Assembly: GCF_014204865.1 (NCBI RefSeq)
Contig: NZ_JACHMG010000001.1
Coordinates: 6,040,501 to 6,104,500 of the forward strand
Direction of reading: 5' to 3'
DNA length: 64,000 nt
DNA from: Amycolatopsis jiangsuensis
Lineage (GTDB): Bacteria > Actinomycetota > Actinomycetes > Mycobacteriales > Pseudonocardiaceae
Shown: piece by piece, positions 42,685-55,036 of the stretch
Layout of the letters: each line of letters begins with the position of its first letter
Numbering within the stretch: the stretch's first letter is position 1
Notes under the pieces: model-generated
The model's input: only the letters and a program-made list of their open reading frames with translations
Told to the model about the DNA's origin: nothing
Database searches by the model: none
Program-made: the position numbers and the translations under genes

Positions 42685-43824
42685 TCAGATGCGCCCGGAG
42701 TGGGTGAGCAGCTTGAACGCCGGTTGTTCGATCCAGCGGGTGAGCGCCCAGCCCAGCAGTACGGCGCTCGCGAAGAACGCGGGCACCCACAGCCACCAGG
42801 GCAGCCCGAGGTCGGCGAGCCGGCGAGCGACGATCGTGCCGACCGTGTAGTGCATGAGGTAGATGCCGTAGGAGATTCCGGCGAGCCACTGGATCGGCTT
42901 CGCCAGCCGGTTCAGGATCGGTACGTTCCACGCCGGCCGGTACGCCGCGACGCACACCAGGACCAGCGCGAGGGTGAACATCTGGACCGAATCCCCGCCA
43001 GGCGGGTGCACTGTGTGCGCCCACAGCACGAAGCACAGCAGCAGGAACAGGTGGGGGAAGCCGATCCGGCCCCGGCTCCAGCGGAAGATCGACACCCCGG
43101 CGAGCACCAGATGTGCCCGGTTCAGGCCGGTGCCGTCCATGATCGCGGACAGCCACGCCGGCGCCGGCACGTCGGGGCTCATGAACAGCACCCGCACCGC
43201 CAGCGGCACCAGCAGGACCACCCACACCACCGCGGACGCCATCCGGCCGCGGATCCGGCCCTTCCAGGCCAGCAACGCGATCATGGCGAACGCCGCGACC
43301 TGCACCGGCACCGTCCAGTGCGCGAGGTCGATGTAGTCGACGCCGGGGAGCAGCAGGTGCAACAGCAGCAGGTTGCCCAGCAGGTCGCCGAAGTCCGGCC
43401 GGGGGAAGTCGGCGGGCGCGCACAGCCGCGAGACCGTGAAGATCACCAGCACCGCGGCCCAGAACGCGGGCAGCATCCGGGCGAGGCGGCGCAGCCACCA
43501 GCGCAGCGGGGTGCCCCGGCCGATCGTGGTCGCGGCGAAGAAGCCGGAGATGACGATCAGCGTGGCCGAGCCGAACGGGAAGTCCACCTGCAGCGAATGC
43601 GGCAGCGGCGGCAGTCCGGGCAGGGTCAGGGGAGCCAGGCACGTGATGTGGTAGGCGAGCACCGCGAAGATCGAGAGCACCCGCACCGCGTCCCAGCTGA
43701 CCTGCCGCGGTGATCGGGGGGCCGGTGCCTCGACCGGCCCGGCCGTCGTGGCCTGCTCGGCCGTTACGGGCACTGAGGGCACGACATCAGCCTCCCCGGT
43801 GGACGGAAAAGGACTCGCTGCCAC
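42685..43824 (-). CDS. Membrane acyltransferase family 3 protein
   Basis: 379 residues with about ten transmembrane segments. Family landmarks are RVLSIFAVLAYHITC (catalytic-type His in TM1), ISGFFAATTIGRGTPLRWWL-RRLARMLPAFW and the last-helix RWIEQPAFKLL. The first ~40 residues are a disordered Pro/Ala-rich tail. Members acylate sugars, peptidoglycan or antibiotics at the membrane. GTG 43824 is the only start with reasonable placement; the ribosome site is weak. It is unlinked to an obvious pathway here. Confidence 0.85.
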   Translation of the reverse strand: MAASPFPSTGEADVVPSVPVTAEQATTAGPVEAPAPRSPRQVSWDAVRVLSIFAVLAYHITCLAPLTLPGLPPLPHSLQVDFPFGSATLIVISGFFAATTIGRGTPLRWWLRRLARMLPAFWAAVLVIFTVSRLCAPADFPRPDFGDLLGNLLLLHLLLPGVDYIDLAHWTVPVQVAAFAMIALLAWKGRIRGRMASAVVWVVLLVPLAVRVLFMSPDVPAPAWLSAIMDGTGLNRAHLVLAGVSIFRWSRGRIGFPHLFLLLCFVLWAHTVHPPGGDSVQMFTLALVLVCVAAYRPAWNVPILNRLAKPIQWLAGISYGIYLMHYTVGTIVARRLADLGLPWWLWVPAFFASAVLLGWALTRWIEQPAFKLLTHSGRI

Positions 43825-44034
43825 CCATACGAGTGGCAGTGGACCACGACAGGCTAACTTCCGTACTCCCTGTGACCCCCGCTGGGCTGCCCGACTGTCT
43901 CCCCTTGGCGATCGACGGGCACCGTGGAAACGCCACTTTCACCCGCTCGGCGGCCCCGTCTGAGGCGGCGAGGTCGCTTACGTCGAATGGCCGCGTGGAT
44001 ACGGCTGTTCGGCCGCACCTGTTCGACGACCGCG

Positions 44035-44054
44035 CGAAAGGTCTGGACCTTTCG
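44035..44054. promoter_or_regulatory. Palindrome with GGTCTGGACC core, HutC/GntR-like operator
   Basis: Nine-base perfect arms around TG. The core is one base from GGTCTAGACC, the centre of the sites bound by DasR-type HutC/GntR sugar regulators. It lies 405 bases before the importer start, so a direct role depends on the promoter position. Confidence 0.4.
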
Positions 44055-44359
44055 GCTGTCCGCTGCTACTTACTGACGAGGTCCGCACCTCCGGAAGCAA
44101 CCGAGCCCGGCACTGTCAGCCGAGGGCTCGGCGTTCACCCTGCCATGGGCGCGAGCGTGGCCACGGTGCGCTCCGAAATCCCTTGCCACGATGGAAGATT
44201 CGCCGAATCCGCAGTGGGACGCGGGTACCTGGCCGGTGTTCCTTCAGAACTTAAACTTAGACGCAAAAAAGTTACCGCCGTGTTATTGACGTGACTCGCG
44301 TCACCCCGGTTGACTCCTCCTGTCGCGCGGCCAGGGTAGGTCGGCGCACCCGACGCCAG

Positions 44360-44451
44360 CCGGCACCGGAGCCGGAACCCCAGCCACAACCCCAGCGGGG
44401 ACCCGGCCGGGATCGAGTCGGGACCGAGCCGGGATCCAGCCGGAATCTAGG
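44360..44451 (+). repeat. 11-12 bp direct repeat array before the importer gene
   Basis: Four 12-bp units (from CCGGCACCGGAG at 44360) are followed by four 11-bp units beginning CGGGATC, CGGGACC, CGGGATC and CGGAATC at 44408, 44419, 44430 and 44441. The last unit merges into the Shine-Dalgarno AGGAGG (44449-44454). Confidence 0.65.
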
Positions 44452-44458
44452 AGGACTC

Positions 44459-46123
44459 ATGCGAGTCAGGCGCTCCATCGTCGCAGCGCTCGCCGCCGTG
44501 GTGGCCATGGCCGGGCTCGCCGCCTGTGGTGGCGGGGCCGCGGGCGCCGGGGGGAACGCCGCCGGTGTGCTCAACGTCGGGATGCCGAACGGGCCGCAGG
44601 CGGAGAACAACAACCCGTTCCTGGAAACCTCCGCGGCCGCCTCGCTCGGGTACCGGTTCGTGCTCTACGAGCCGCTGGTGATGTTCAATCGGGTCAAGCC
44701 GAAGGAGGAGGGCAAGCCCTGGCTCGCGACGAAGTGGGACTGGTCGGACAACTATCGCAAGCTCGTGGTCACCGTGCGCGACGGAGTCACGTTCTCCGAC
44801 GGCACGCCGATGACCGCGCAGGACGTTGCCTACACTTTCCAGCTGCTGCGGGACAACAAGGCGCTGAACATCGATTCCGTGCCCTACGGTGACATCACCG
44901 CGAGCGGCAACCAGGTCACCCTGTCGTTCGACGCGTCGCAGTACGTCAACCAGGTCAAGATCCTGCAGACGATCGTGGTGCCGAAGCACCTCTGGACGCA
45001 GATCAAGGACCCGGCCACCGACCCGGTGAAGAAGCCCGTCGGCACCGGCCCGTTCACGCTGAAGTCCTTCACCCCGCAGACCGTCACGGTCAGCCAGCGC
45101 AGTGGTTACTGGCAGGAAGCGCCGAAGGTCAAGGAGATCCGCTACACCTCCTACAACGACAACAACGCTCAGGTCGCCGCCCTCACCAGCGGTGCGGCCG
45201 AGTGGAGCTTCGTGTTCATCCCGAACTACAAGACCGTCTACGTCAACCGCGACCCGGAGCACTACAAGCTGTGGTTCCCCGCCCAGCTCGCCGTGCACGG
45301 CCTGTGGTTCAACACCGAAAAGGCGCCGTGGGACAACGCGAAGCTGCGCCAGGCGGTCAACAAGGTGATCAACCGGGACGACATCTTCAACCAGGGTGAG
45401 GCCGGCTACTTCTACCCGAAGGCCGACCAGGTCACCGGCATCCCGTCGCCGGCGGGGGACTCCTGGATCGCTCCGCAGTACCGGGGCCGGACGGTGAAGA
45501 CCGACGTGCCGGGCGCGAAGGCGCTGCTGGCAGGCGCGGGGTTCAAGCTCGACGGCAACCGGCTCACGGACCCGTCGGGCAAGCCGGTCACGCTGAAGCT
45601 GAGCGTGCCATCGGGCTGGTCGGACTACATCACCGACCTGGAGATCATCAAGGACAACCTGGCACAGATCGGGATCACCGCCACGGTCGAGAAGATGAAC
45701 CAGGACGCCTGGACCAAGGCCGTGGACACCGGCGACTACCAGGGCGTGCTGCACTGGACCAACGACGGCGCTTCGCCGTACGACATGTACCGGGACGTGA
45801 TGGACGGCAGCCGCTACAAGCCGACCGGCACCGGTGGCATCAACGGCAACTACGGCCGCTATCGCAACGACGAGGCGACGCAGGCGTTGCAGACCTACGC
45901 CAACGCCGCCGACGACGCGAGCCGCACCGCCGCGATGACCAAGCTGCAGCAGATCATGATCGACCAGCAGCCGATGATCCCGTTGATGGCGGCCAACTCC
46001 GGCGGCGAGTACAGCACGCGGCACTGGACCGGCTGGCCGGACGAGACGAACCAGTACGGGCCCGTGCAGCCGACCCTGCGCAACGCCGTCGACCTCGTCC
46101 TGCATCTCAAGCCCGCGGCCTGA
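44459..46123 (+). CDS. ABC transporter substrate-binding lipoprotein, SBP family 5
   Basis: 554 residues from ATG 44459 with AGGAGG four bases upstream. The signal ends in the lipobox LAACGGG (Cys about residue 23). SBP_bac_5 features include [32 protein letters not shown] and [13 protein letters not shown]. The family binds oligopeptides, but many actinobacterial and Thermotoga members bind beta-glucosides or other oligosaccharides. The terminal GH1 gene argues for a glycoside ligand here. One base separates it from the next gene. Confidence 0.9.
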   Translation: MRVRRSIVAALAAVVAMAGLAACGGGAAGAGGNAAGVLNVGMPNGPQAENNNPFLETSAAASLGYRFVLYEPLVMFNRVKPKEEGKPWLATKWDWSDNYRKLVVTVRDGVTFSDGTPMTAQDVAYTFQLLRDNKALNIDSVPYGDITASGNQVTLSFDASQYVNQVKILQTIVVPKHLWTQIKDPATDPVKKPVGTGPFTLKSFTPQTVTVSQRSGYWQEAPKVKEIRYTSYNDNNAQVAALTSGAAEWSFVFIPNYKTVYVNRDPEHYKLWFPAQLAVHGLWFNTEKAPWDNAKLRQAVNKVINRDDIFNQGEAGYFYPKADQVTGIPSPAGDSWIAPQYRGRTVKTDVPGAKALLAGAGFKLDGNRLTDPSGKPVTLKLSVPSGWSDYITDLEIIKDNLAQIGITATVEKMNQDAWTKAVDTGDYQGVLHWTNDGASPYDMYRDVMDGSRYKPTGTGGINGNYGRYRNDEATQALQTYANAADDASRTAAMTKLQQIMIDQQPMIPLMAANSGGEYSTRHWTGWPDETNQYGPVQPTLRNAVDLVLHLKPAA

Positions 46124-46124
46124 C

Positions 46125-47201
46125 ATGGCCGAGCAGCACAACGAGGTGGCCATCCGGGAACCGGTCGCCGAGGAATCCACTGCGGACGCGGTGGTGCTCG
46201 AGGCGGCCGGGCTGACCAAGCACTTCCCGGTCCGCAAACGGGGCAGGCAGCTGCTCACCCAGGGCAGGCGCAGCGTGCGGGCGGTCGACGACGTGGACCT
46301 CACGTTGCGCCGCGGCCGGGTCACCGCGCTGGTCGGGGAATCCGGTTCCGGCAAGTCGACGGTCGCGCGGCTGCTGGCCCAGCTGTACCCGCGTACCGCC
46401 GGGGAGATCCTGCTGCACGGGGAACCGGTCACCGTCAAGGGCGGCAGCGCCTTCCGGGCCTACTGCCGCCGGGTCCAGATGATCTTCCAGGATCCGTTCG
46501 CCTCGCTGAATCCGGTGCACACCGTCCGCTACCACCTCACGCGTGCGCTGAAGATCCACGGCCGCGCCGGACGTGGCGCCGAGGAGCTGGAGCGGGCGCT
46601 GCACGAGCTGCTCACGCGCGTGCAGCTCACCCCGCCGGAGCGATTCGTCGACAAGTTCCCGCACGAGCTGTCCGGCGGCCAACGCCAGCGGGTCGCCATC
46701 GCCCGCGCGCTGGGTGCCGATCCGGAGGCGCTGCTCGCCGACGAGCCGGTGTCCATGTTGGACGTCTCCATCCGGCTCGGTGTGCTGAACCTGTTGCGGG
46801 ACCTCAAACAGCGGCTGCACCTGGCAATCCTCTACATCACGCACGACATCGCGTCCGCGCGCTACTTCGCCGACGACACGCTGGTGATGTACGCCGGGCG
46901 GATGGTCGAGGGCGGTGACTCGGAAACCGTGACGCAGCAGCCCGCGCACCCCTACACCCGGCTGCTCATCGACTCGGCGCCCGACCCGGATCGGCTGGAG
47001 CCGGACGGAAACGCCGAGCCGGCACCGGAAACCGGTTCCGGCGAACCGCCGAGCCTGATCGCCCCGCCGTCGGGCTGCCGGTTCCACCCGCGCTGCCCGG
47101 TGGCCATGGAGCGTTGCCGCACCGAACTGCCGCCGCGGTTCGAGGTGGCAGGCCCGGCCGGGCACTGGGCCGCGTGCTGGCTGTACGAGGCGGCCCGATG
47201 A
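46125..47201 (+). CDS. ABC transporter ATPase, OppF/DppF type
   Basis: 358 residues. Walker A is GESGSGKST (residues 71-79), signature LSGGQRQR, Walker [15 protein letters not shown]-loop ITHD. The C-terminal oligo-HPY domain shows [14 protein letters not shown], which in related proteins can bind a 4Fe-4S cluster. It energises import with the second ATPase at 49177. The next gene starts inside its stop codon (ATGA). Gene order (binding protein, ATPase, two permeases, ATPase) is unusual, since the two ATPases are normally adjacent. Confidence 0.92.
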   Translation: MAEQHNEVAIREPVAEESTADAVVLEAAGLTKHFPVRKRGRQLLTQGRRSVRAVDDVDLTLRRGRVTALVGESGSGKSTVARLLAQLYPRTAGEILLHGEPVTVKGGSAFRAYCRRVQMIFQDPFASLNPVHTVRYHLTRALKIHGRAGRGAEELERALHELLTRVQLTPPERFVDKFPHELSGGQRQRVAIARALGADPEALLADEPVSMLDVSIRLGVLNLLRDLKQRLHLAILYITHDIASARYFADDTLVMYAGRMVEGGDSETVTQQPAHPYTRLLIDSAPDPDRLEPDGNAEPAPETGSGEPPSLIAPPSGCRFHPRCPVAMERCRTELPPRFEVAGPAGHWAACWLYEAAR

Positions 47202-48178
47202 GGTACCTGCTGCAGCGTCTCGGGTTCTACGTGTTCACCGCGTGGGCCGCGGTCACCATCAACTTCTTCATCCCGCGGCTCATCCCCGGCGACCCGGTGC
47301 AGAGCCTGATCACCAAGGCCCACGGCACGCTCAGCGCGGACGCCATCAAGTCGCTCTACGTCCTGTTCGGACTCGACAAGAACGAGAGCCTGCTGAGCCA
47401 GTACTTCCACTACTGGGGACAGCTGCTGCGCGGTGATCTCGGGCTGTCGTTCACCTTCTTCCCGTCGCCGGTGTCCGAGGTAATCGGCGACAGCCTGCCG
47501 TGGACGATCATCCTGGTCGGGCTCACCACGATCATCGGCTTCCTGATCGGCACCTCGCTCGGCGTGGTGGCGGGCTGGCGCCGCGGGTCCTGGGTGGACG
47601 GCCTGCTGCCGGTGACCACATTCCTGTCCTCGGTGCCCTACTTCTGGCTCGGCCTGATCGCGATCACCCTGCTGGCCGGGCCCGGCAGTTTCTTCCCTGC
47701 CTCCGGTGGCTACGAGCCGGGCCTGGTGCCGGGCTGGGACGGCACGTTCATCGGCAGCGCGGTCCAGCACAGCCTGCTGCCCGCGATCACCATCCTGATC
47801 AGCTCGATGGGCAGCTGGATCCTCGGTATGCGGAACATGATGGTCACCGTCGCCGCGGAGGACTACATCACCGTCGCGCACGCCAAGGGGCTCAAGGAAC
47901 GCCGGGTGATGCTCAGCTACGCCGCACGCAACGCGCTGCTGCCGAGCGTGTCCGGGTTCGCGCTGGCGCTGGGGTTCATCGTCGGCGGAACGCTGCTGGT
48001 GGAGATCGTGTTCTCGTATCCGGGGGTGGGCTACGAGCTGTTCCAGGCCGTCGGTTCCCAGGACTATCCCTTGATGCAGGGGATCTTCCTGATCATCACG
48101 CTGTCGGTGCTGGTGGCCAACCTGCTCGCCGACGTCGCGTACCTGCTGCTGGACCCGCGTACCCGGAAGGAGGGCTGA
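47198..48178 (+). CDS. ABC transporter permease, DppB/OppB type
   Basis: 326 residues, six transmembrane segments. The N-terminal [19 protein letters not shown] and [12 protein letters not shown] are the DppB signature. The EAA loop is [20 protein letters not shown] (about residues 222-241). The C-terminus [20 protein letters not shown] is invariant in the family. It is translationally coupled to the ATPase gene by ATGA. Confidence 0.93.
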   Translation: MRYLLQRLGFYVFTAWAAVTINFFIPRLIPGDPVQSLITKAHGTLSADAIKSLYVLFGLDKNESLLSQYFHYWGQLLRGDLGLSFTFFPSPVSEVIGDSLPWTIILVGLTTIIGFLIGTSLGVVAGWRRGSWVDGLLPVTTFLSSVPYFWLGLIAITLLAGPGSFFPASGGYEPGLVPGWDGTFIGSAVQHSLLPAITILISSMGSWILGMRNMMVTVAAEDYITVAHAKGLKERRVMLSYAARNALLPSVSGFALALGFIVGGTLLVEIVFSYPGVGYELFQAVGSQDYPLMQGIFLIITLSVLVANLLADVAYLLLDPRTRKEG

Positions 48179-48181
48179 GCC

Positions 48182-49176
<995 letters not shown>

Positions 49177-49180
<4 letters not shown>

Positions 49181-50196
49181 ACGAACCGGTACTCGAAATC
49201 CAGGGTCTCGACGTCGACTACGGCCTCGGTGCCGAGGCCGTGCACGCGGTCCAGGACGTGCATCTCACCTTGCACCGCGGGGAAGTGCTGGGCCTGGCCG
49301 GGGAAAGCGGCAGCGGCAAGTCCACTTTGGCCTACGGGCTGACCCGGCTGCTCCCGCCGCCGGGGATGATCCGCGGTGGGCGGGTGCTGTACCACCCCGA
49401 GGGCGGCGAGCCCTACGACGTGCTGCGGCTGACGCCCCGTCAGCTGCGCGACTTCCGGTGGGCCGAGACGTCGATCGTGTTCCAGGGCGCGATGAACTCG
49501 CTGAACCCGGTGCACAAGGTGTCCACCCAGCTGGTCGACGTGCTCAAGGCACACGACCCCCAAAGCACCAGGGCTTCCCGGCTCTCCCGTGCGCGCGAGC
49601 TGTTGCGGCTGGTGGGGATCTCGGCCGACCGGCTCGACGCCTATCCGCACCAGCTCTCCGGTGGGATGCGCCAGCGCGTGATGATCGCGATGGCGCTCGC
49701 GCTGGAACCCCGCGTGGTGATCATGGACGAGCCGACCACCGCGCTGGACGTGGTGATGCAGCGACAGATCCTCGCGCAGCTGGTCGAACTGCGTGAGCGG
49801 CTGGGCTTTTCGGTGCTGTTCATCACCCACGACCTGTCGTTGCTGGTGGAGTTCTCCGACCGGATCGCGATCATGTACGGCGGTCGCATCGTGGAGCAGG
49901 CCCGTGGCGTGGAGCTCTACCGGGATTCCCTGCACCCCTACAGCGACGGGCTGCTGCACTCGTTCCCGGCGTTGCGCGGGCCGCGCCGTGAGCTGACCGG
50001 GATTCCCGGTTCGCCACCGGATCAGCGCGCGCTGCCGCCGGGCTGTGCCTTCGCGCCCCGCTGCCCGCACGCGTTCGACCGGTGCCACAGCGAGGTGCCG
50101 GTGCTGGACGTGCCCGCGGACCGCGACGGCAGCGACCGGAGCGTCGCCTGCTGGCTGCATCCGTCGACCGGTCCCACCGCCGCTGTCCCGTCGTAG
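49177..50196 (+). CDS. ABC transporter ATPase, OppD/DppD type
   Basis: 339 residues. Walker [10 protein letters not shown], signature LSGGMRQR, Walker B VVIMDEPTTALD and H-loop ITHD. The C-terminal oligo-HPY domain has CAFAPRCPHAFDRC. Q-loop region VFQGAMNSLNPVHKV is typical of OppD-like subunits. It is coupled to the permease gene by ATGA and followed 13 bases later by the beta-glucosidase gene. Confidence 0.93.
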
Positions 50197-50209
50197 AGAA
50201 GGAGATCCG

Positions 50210-51616
<1,407 letters not shown>

Positions 51617-51763
51617 GCCGCACACCGCGTCAGGGGGCGGGTCACCTGGCCGAGGGTAAGGCTGTCCCCACCCCGGTGACGGCAGTCCGCACCATGGTTG
51701 CCCGCCCCTGTCCACCCCTACGTTCGGAAGGGTCGCACCGGACGAACGAGGGAGAGTGGCGAC

Positions 51764-52495
51764 ATGACGGCGGGGACGGAACTTCGACCGCAGGTGCAGA
51801 CGCCGGTGCCGCCCACGGCCCCGGCGAAGCCGCGGCGGGCCTGGTGGCGGCGGCCGTGGGTGGGGCCGTTGGCGCTGCTGGTGATCGCCTTCCTGTCGTT
51901 TTCACTGCCGCCGTACCTGGCGTTGGATCCGGCGCGGTCGCGGGTGCCGGCGCCGGAGGGTTTCCCGGCGTACTACTGGTTCCTCGTGGGCCACGTCGTG
52001 TTCGGCTCGATCGCGATGATCACCGCGACCGTGCAGATCTGGCCCTGGGTACGCCGGAAGTTCCCGGTGCTGCACCGCTGGTCCGGGCGGGCGTACGTGT
52101 TCGGCGGGGTACTGCCCTCCGGTGCGCTGGCGCTGACTGTCGGTTCGATCAGCCCGTTCGGCCCGACCGCCAGGGCCAGCGACGTGCTGCTGTCGGTGCT
52201 GTGGATCGGCGCGACGTTCGCCGGTTACCGCGCCGCCAGGGAACGCCGATTCGGCGACCACCGGCGCTGGATGATCCGCAGCTTCGCGCTGACCTTCTCG
52301 ATCATCTTGAACCGGGTGATCTCACCGATCGCGGCCATGATCCTGGAACCGCAGGTGGCCACCACGTTCGGGGGCAGCGAGCTGGCGCTGACGCAGTCGA
52401 TCGGTTCGATCTCGTCGTGGGTCAGCTGGACGGTGGCGCTGGTCGCGGCGCAGCTGTGGCTGGACCGCAAGCCACGCCGCGCGGTCGCTGCCTGA
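51764..52495 (+). CDS. DUF2306-type membrane protein
   Basis: 243 residues from ATG 51764 with GGGAGAG upstream. About six hydrophobic segments: PLALLVIAFLSFSLPPYLAL, YWFLVGHVVFGSIAMITATV, and others. RWSGRAYVFGGVLPSGALAL and RAARERRFGDHRRWMIRSFA resemble the conserved His/Arg loops of DUF2306 proteins (HRWxGR, HRRWMxR). Function is unassigned; the His residues suggest cofactor binding but that is speculation. It is monocistronic after the GH1 gene. Confidence 0.78.
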   Translation: MTAGTELRPQVQTPVPPTAPAKPRRAWWRRPWVGPLALLVIAFLSFSLPPYLALDPARSRVPAPEGFPAYYWFLVGHVVFGSIAMITATVQIWPWVRRKFPVLHRWSGRAYVFGGVLPSGALALTVGSISPFGPTARASDVLLSVLWIGATFAGYRAARERRFGDHRRWMIRSFALTFSIILNRVISPIAAMILEPQVATTFGGSELALTQSIGSISSWVSWTVALVAAQLWLDRKPRRAVAA

Positions 52496-52552
52496 CCGGG
52501 ATCCGGCGGTGGCGTTCGGTGGCTGGGGGACACCGGACGCCATCGCCGGCTT

Positions 52553-53515
52553 TCAGGACCGCCGGGCGACGGTGCGCTCCAGGATGCCGAGCGTGGCCTT
52601 CAGCGCCGACTCGGGAACGACCGGGAAGATGTTGCGCGCCTTCCACGACTCCTCGATCTCCGACCAGTCGTAGTAGGACGTGACGAGCGTGCCGCCCTCG
52701 GCGGGCTCCAGGCGGTAGCCGTAGAGGTGGCGGATGTAGGGCCGCTGTCCGCCCTCGATCGTCCAGGCGATTTCCTTGTTCGGCTCGAGGGTCGTGATGA
52801 CCACGTCGACGTCGTACTTGCCCAGCGGGAAGTCACCGAGTGCTTCGCGGTTCATGTGCACCACGAACCGGTCGCCGGCCTGTTCGACCGGTTTCCCTTC
52901 GGCGTCCATGAGCATGCCGGACGCGTCGATGTCCACGTGGCCCTGCGGATCGGCCAGCACGGCGAACACCGCCTCGGCCGGTGCCGGGATCAGCCGGGAG
53001 ACCTCGATGCGTTCCGGACCGGGGGTCTCCGCCGTGCCGACCAGGGTGGCGCGGCCGAGGGTGTGCGTGAACATGGTGAAGTCCAGCACCGCCGGGCTGC
53101 TGTCGGCCGGGAGCCCGAGATCTTCGACGTCGAGGGCGTGCACGGTGATGAAGTACCGGTGCGGCCCGTGCCCGGCGGGCGGCGCGGCGCCGGCGAACCG
53201 GGGCTGCCCGAGATCGTTCGGCAGCTGGACCGCCGGTTCGGGCGGCTCGGCGCCTTCGGGGAGCGAGGTGACCGAGGCCGGGAGGTTGACCACGGCCCAG
53301 TGCCAGAAGCCGGACATGGTCGGCGCGTCCGGGTCGTACACCGTGATGGCGTAGCTCCGGGTGCCCAGCGGGGCGCCGCTCCAGGACAGCTGCGGGCTGA
53401 CGTCGGAGCCGGACAGCTGCGCCTCTGCCAGCGGCTGCCCGTCCCGCACGCTGGTGCTGGTCAGGGTGAAACTGGCTGCCTCGGACAGGCGTGCGAACGG
53501 ATCGGTGGTCGGCAT
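52553..53515 (-). CDS. Fusion of YbhB/PEBP-like domain and SRPBCC domain
   Basis: 320 residues from ATG 53515 (AAGGAGG at five bases). Residues ~1-165 are a PEBP/YbhB domain: [20 protein letters not shown] and [15 protein letters not shown] carry the conserved D-P-D-x-P and G-x-H-R ligand-pocket residues. Residues ~170-320 are an SRPBCC (polyketide-cyclase/AHA1-like) domain: [20 protein letters not shown], then [16 protein letters not shown] and an [12 protein letters not shown] end helix. Each half normally stands alone. The combination suggests two ligand pockets in one cytoplasmic protein. A GntR gene is divergent. Confidence 0.8.
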   Translation of the reverse strand: MPTTDPFARLSEAASFTLTSTSVRDGQPLAEAQLSGSDVSPQLSWSGAPLGTRSYAITVYDPDAPTMSGFWHWAVVNLPASVTSLPEGAEPPEPAVQLPNDLGQPRFAGAAPPAGHGPHRYFITVHALDVEDLGLPADSSPAVLDFTMFTHTLGRATLVGTAETPGPERIEVSRLIPAPAEAVFAVLADPQGHVDIDASGMLMDAEGKPVEQAGDRFVVHMNREALGDFPLGKYDVDVVITTLEPNKEIAWTIEGGQRPYIRHLYGYRLEPAEGGTLVTSYYDWSEIEESWKARNIFPVVPESALKATLGILERTVARRS

Positions 53516-53562
53516 CGGGACCTCCTTGTCGGGGTGATCAGTCGCGGCGATCATCGACCACC

Positions 53563-53591
53563 TTACAGATAATCGATTATTTTGCTAGTCT
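53563..53591 (+). promoter_or_regulatory. Promoter with ATAATCGATTAT operator in the spacer
   Basis: TTACAG (53563-53568) and TAGTCT (53586-53591) are 17 bases apart. The perfect 12-bp palindrome ATAATCGATTAT (53569-53580) fills the spacer. ATG 53599 follows the -10 by seven bases. A GntR-type repressor bound here would also shadow the divergent fusion gene. Confidence 0.65.
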
Positions 53592-53598
53592 GCCCGGT

Positions 53599-54258
53599 AT
53601 GACCAAGACGGACGGCGCTCCCTCGGTCCGCGCGTACGGATCGCTGCGACGCGCGATCCTGCACGGCGACTTCCACCCCGGGCAGTCGCTGAAACCGAAT
53701 GAGCTGGCCGTCACTCACGGGGTGAGTCTCGCGGTCGTGCGCGAGGCCCTGCTCCGGCTGGTCGGCGAAGGACTGGCGGAGCGGTTGCCGAACCGGGGTT
53801 TCGTGGTGCCGGAGGCGGACGGCGCACGGTGGCAGGTGCTGGCCGAGGCACGGGCGACGGTGGAGCCGGCGATGCTGCGGATGGCGATCCACCGCGGCGA
53901 CCTCGAATGGGAGGCCCACGTGCGGGCCACCCACCACCGGCTGGCCGGCACGCCGCCGTTCGACGCTGCGGGCGCTCGTTTCCACTCCGACGAGTGGGCC
54001 GCGGTGCACCACGGATTCCACCGCGCCCTGCTGGAGGCGTGCGGCAACGACATCCTGCTGGACACGTTCGAACGGCTGTGGACGGCGAGCGAGCTGTACC
54101 GCCGCTGGTCGGGGGAGAGCGCGCCGGATCGCGACCACCTGGCCGAGCACGCGGAACTCGAAGGCCTGGCGTTGCGGCGGGAAGGCGAGCGAGCGGCCGA
54201 GGTGCTGGTCCGGCACCTCAGCCGCACGGCCGCCGACCTTCACCAGGGCACGGTCTGA
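53599..54258 (+). CDS. GntR family (FCD) regulator
   Basis: 219 residues. The winged helix reads LKPNELAVTHGVSLAVVREA (about residues 34-53). The FCD part includes FHSDEWAAVHHGFHRALLEACGN, giving conserved His ligands. Its gene probably lacks a leader. The divergent PEBP-SRPBCC gene and the convergent SDR gene (19-base overlap of the ends) are candidates for control. The effector is unknown. Confidence 0.87.
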   Translation: MTKTDGAPSVRAYGSLRRAILHGDFHPGQSLKPNELAVTHGVSLAVVREALLRLVGEGLAERLPNRGFVVPEADGARWQVLAEARATVEPAMLRMAIHRGDLEWEAHVRATHHRLAGTPPFDAAGARFHSDEWAAVHHGFHRALLEACGNDILLDTFERLWTASELYRRWSGESAPDRDHLAEHAELEGLALRREGERAAEVLVRHLSRTAADLHQGTV

Positions 54259-54953
54259 CCGAAGCGGTCCAGGTATGCGAGCCCGGTCTCGTCCAGCCGC
54301 GACAGCAGGACGTCCACGATCGGCGGGACGCTCTCCTCGAGGGTGTACGGCGCGTCCGGCCCGCCGAGCCCGGTGCGGATCCAGCCCGGCGCGATGAGCG
54401 CGAAAGCACGTTCGCTGCCGGCCTGCCGGGCCGCGAGACTGCGCATGAACATGTTCAACGCCGCCTTGCTGCTGCGGTACAGCTCGCGTCCTCCCTTGGT
54501 GTTGTTGGTGATGCTGCCCTGTCCCGACGACATCGCGCCGATCAGCCCGGCCGGGGACACGAGGTCGTCGAGCGTCTCGATGACCCGCATCGGACTGAAC
54601 GCGTTGGTCACCATCACCTCGACGAAGTTCTCGAGGGGCACCGCGCCGGCGGGCGTGTCCTGGTGGCTCGTGGTCCCCGCGTTGACGAAGAGCACGTCGA
54701 GTTCCCGCTCGCCGAGGCGTTCACGCAGGGCGGCGGGCTGGGTGGGTTCGTTGATGTCGAGCTGCTCCACGCGGACGCGGCCGCCGGAGCGCTCGGCCAG
54801 CTCGTGCAGTGGGGTTCGCGCGGAAGTGTCCCGGACTGTGCCGATGACGTGCCAGCCCCGCTCGAAGAACTCGGCCGCGATCGCGTGGCCGAGGCCGCGG
54901 GACGCGCCGACGATGAGGGCCGTCCGCGGGTGGTCGATGTTCGTTGATGCCAT
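54240..54953 (-). CDS. Short-chain dehydrogenase/reductase
   Basis: 237 residues. ALIVGASRGLGHAIAAEF (about residues 12-29) is the TGxxxGxG-type cofactor motif. VLFVNAGTT is the NAG motif. The catalytic pair is YRSSKAALNMF with Tyr and Lys, and the Ser is in AMSSGQGSI. It has the short length of classical SDRs; RDTSAR after strand 2 hints at NADP(H). It overlaps the convergent GntR gene by 19 bases and is divergent from the Lrp gene. Substrate unknown. Confidence 0.87.
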   Translation of the reverse strand: MASTNIDHPRTALIVGASRGLGHAIAAEFFERGWHVIGTVRDTSARTPLHELAERSGGRVRVEQLDINEPTQPAALRERLGERELDVLFVNAGTTSHQDTPAGAVPLENFVEVMVTNAFSPMRVIETLDDLVSPAGLIGAMSSGQGSITNNTKGGRELYRSSKAALNMFMRSLAARQAGSERAFALIAPGWIRTGLGGPDAPYTLEESVPPIVDVLLSRLDETGLAYLDRFGQTVPW

Positions 54954-55036
54954 GCCGTCGAGTCTTCGCGCCGGTTCGGCTTCACGGCACGTGGAGAGGG
55001 CGGTTTTGTAGAATCATCTCCCGGAGAGGAGCACGA

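Larger units (their letters stand above)
43825..44458. other. 634-bp intergenic region upstream of the glycoside importer operon
   Basis: No supported gene. Contents: a perfect 9-bp dyad CGAAAGGTC-TG-GACCTTTCG (44035-44054); a hairpin CCGAGCCC/GGGCTCGG (44101-44131); an AT-rich stretch near 44240-44290; the dyad GTGAC-TCGC-GTCAC (44291-44304); and the 11-12 bp array from 44360. The AT-rich stretch is the likely promoter area of the operon. Confidence 0.6.

Noticed and set aside
44101..44131. CCGAGCCC/GGGCTCGG hairpin as a terminator or small RNA
   Set aside because: The stem is short with a 15-base loop, no T-run, and no gene on either side ends near it. It is kept only as a note in the intergenic entry.
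43710..44294. 194-codon plus-strand frame upstream of the importer operon
   Set aside because: It begins inside the opposing acyltransferase gene, and its later part lies over dyads and AT-rich promoter sequence with no recognisable protein features.
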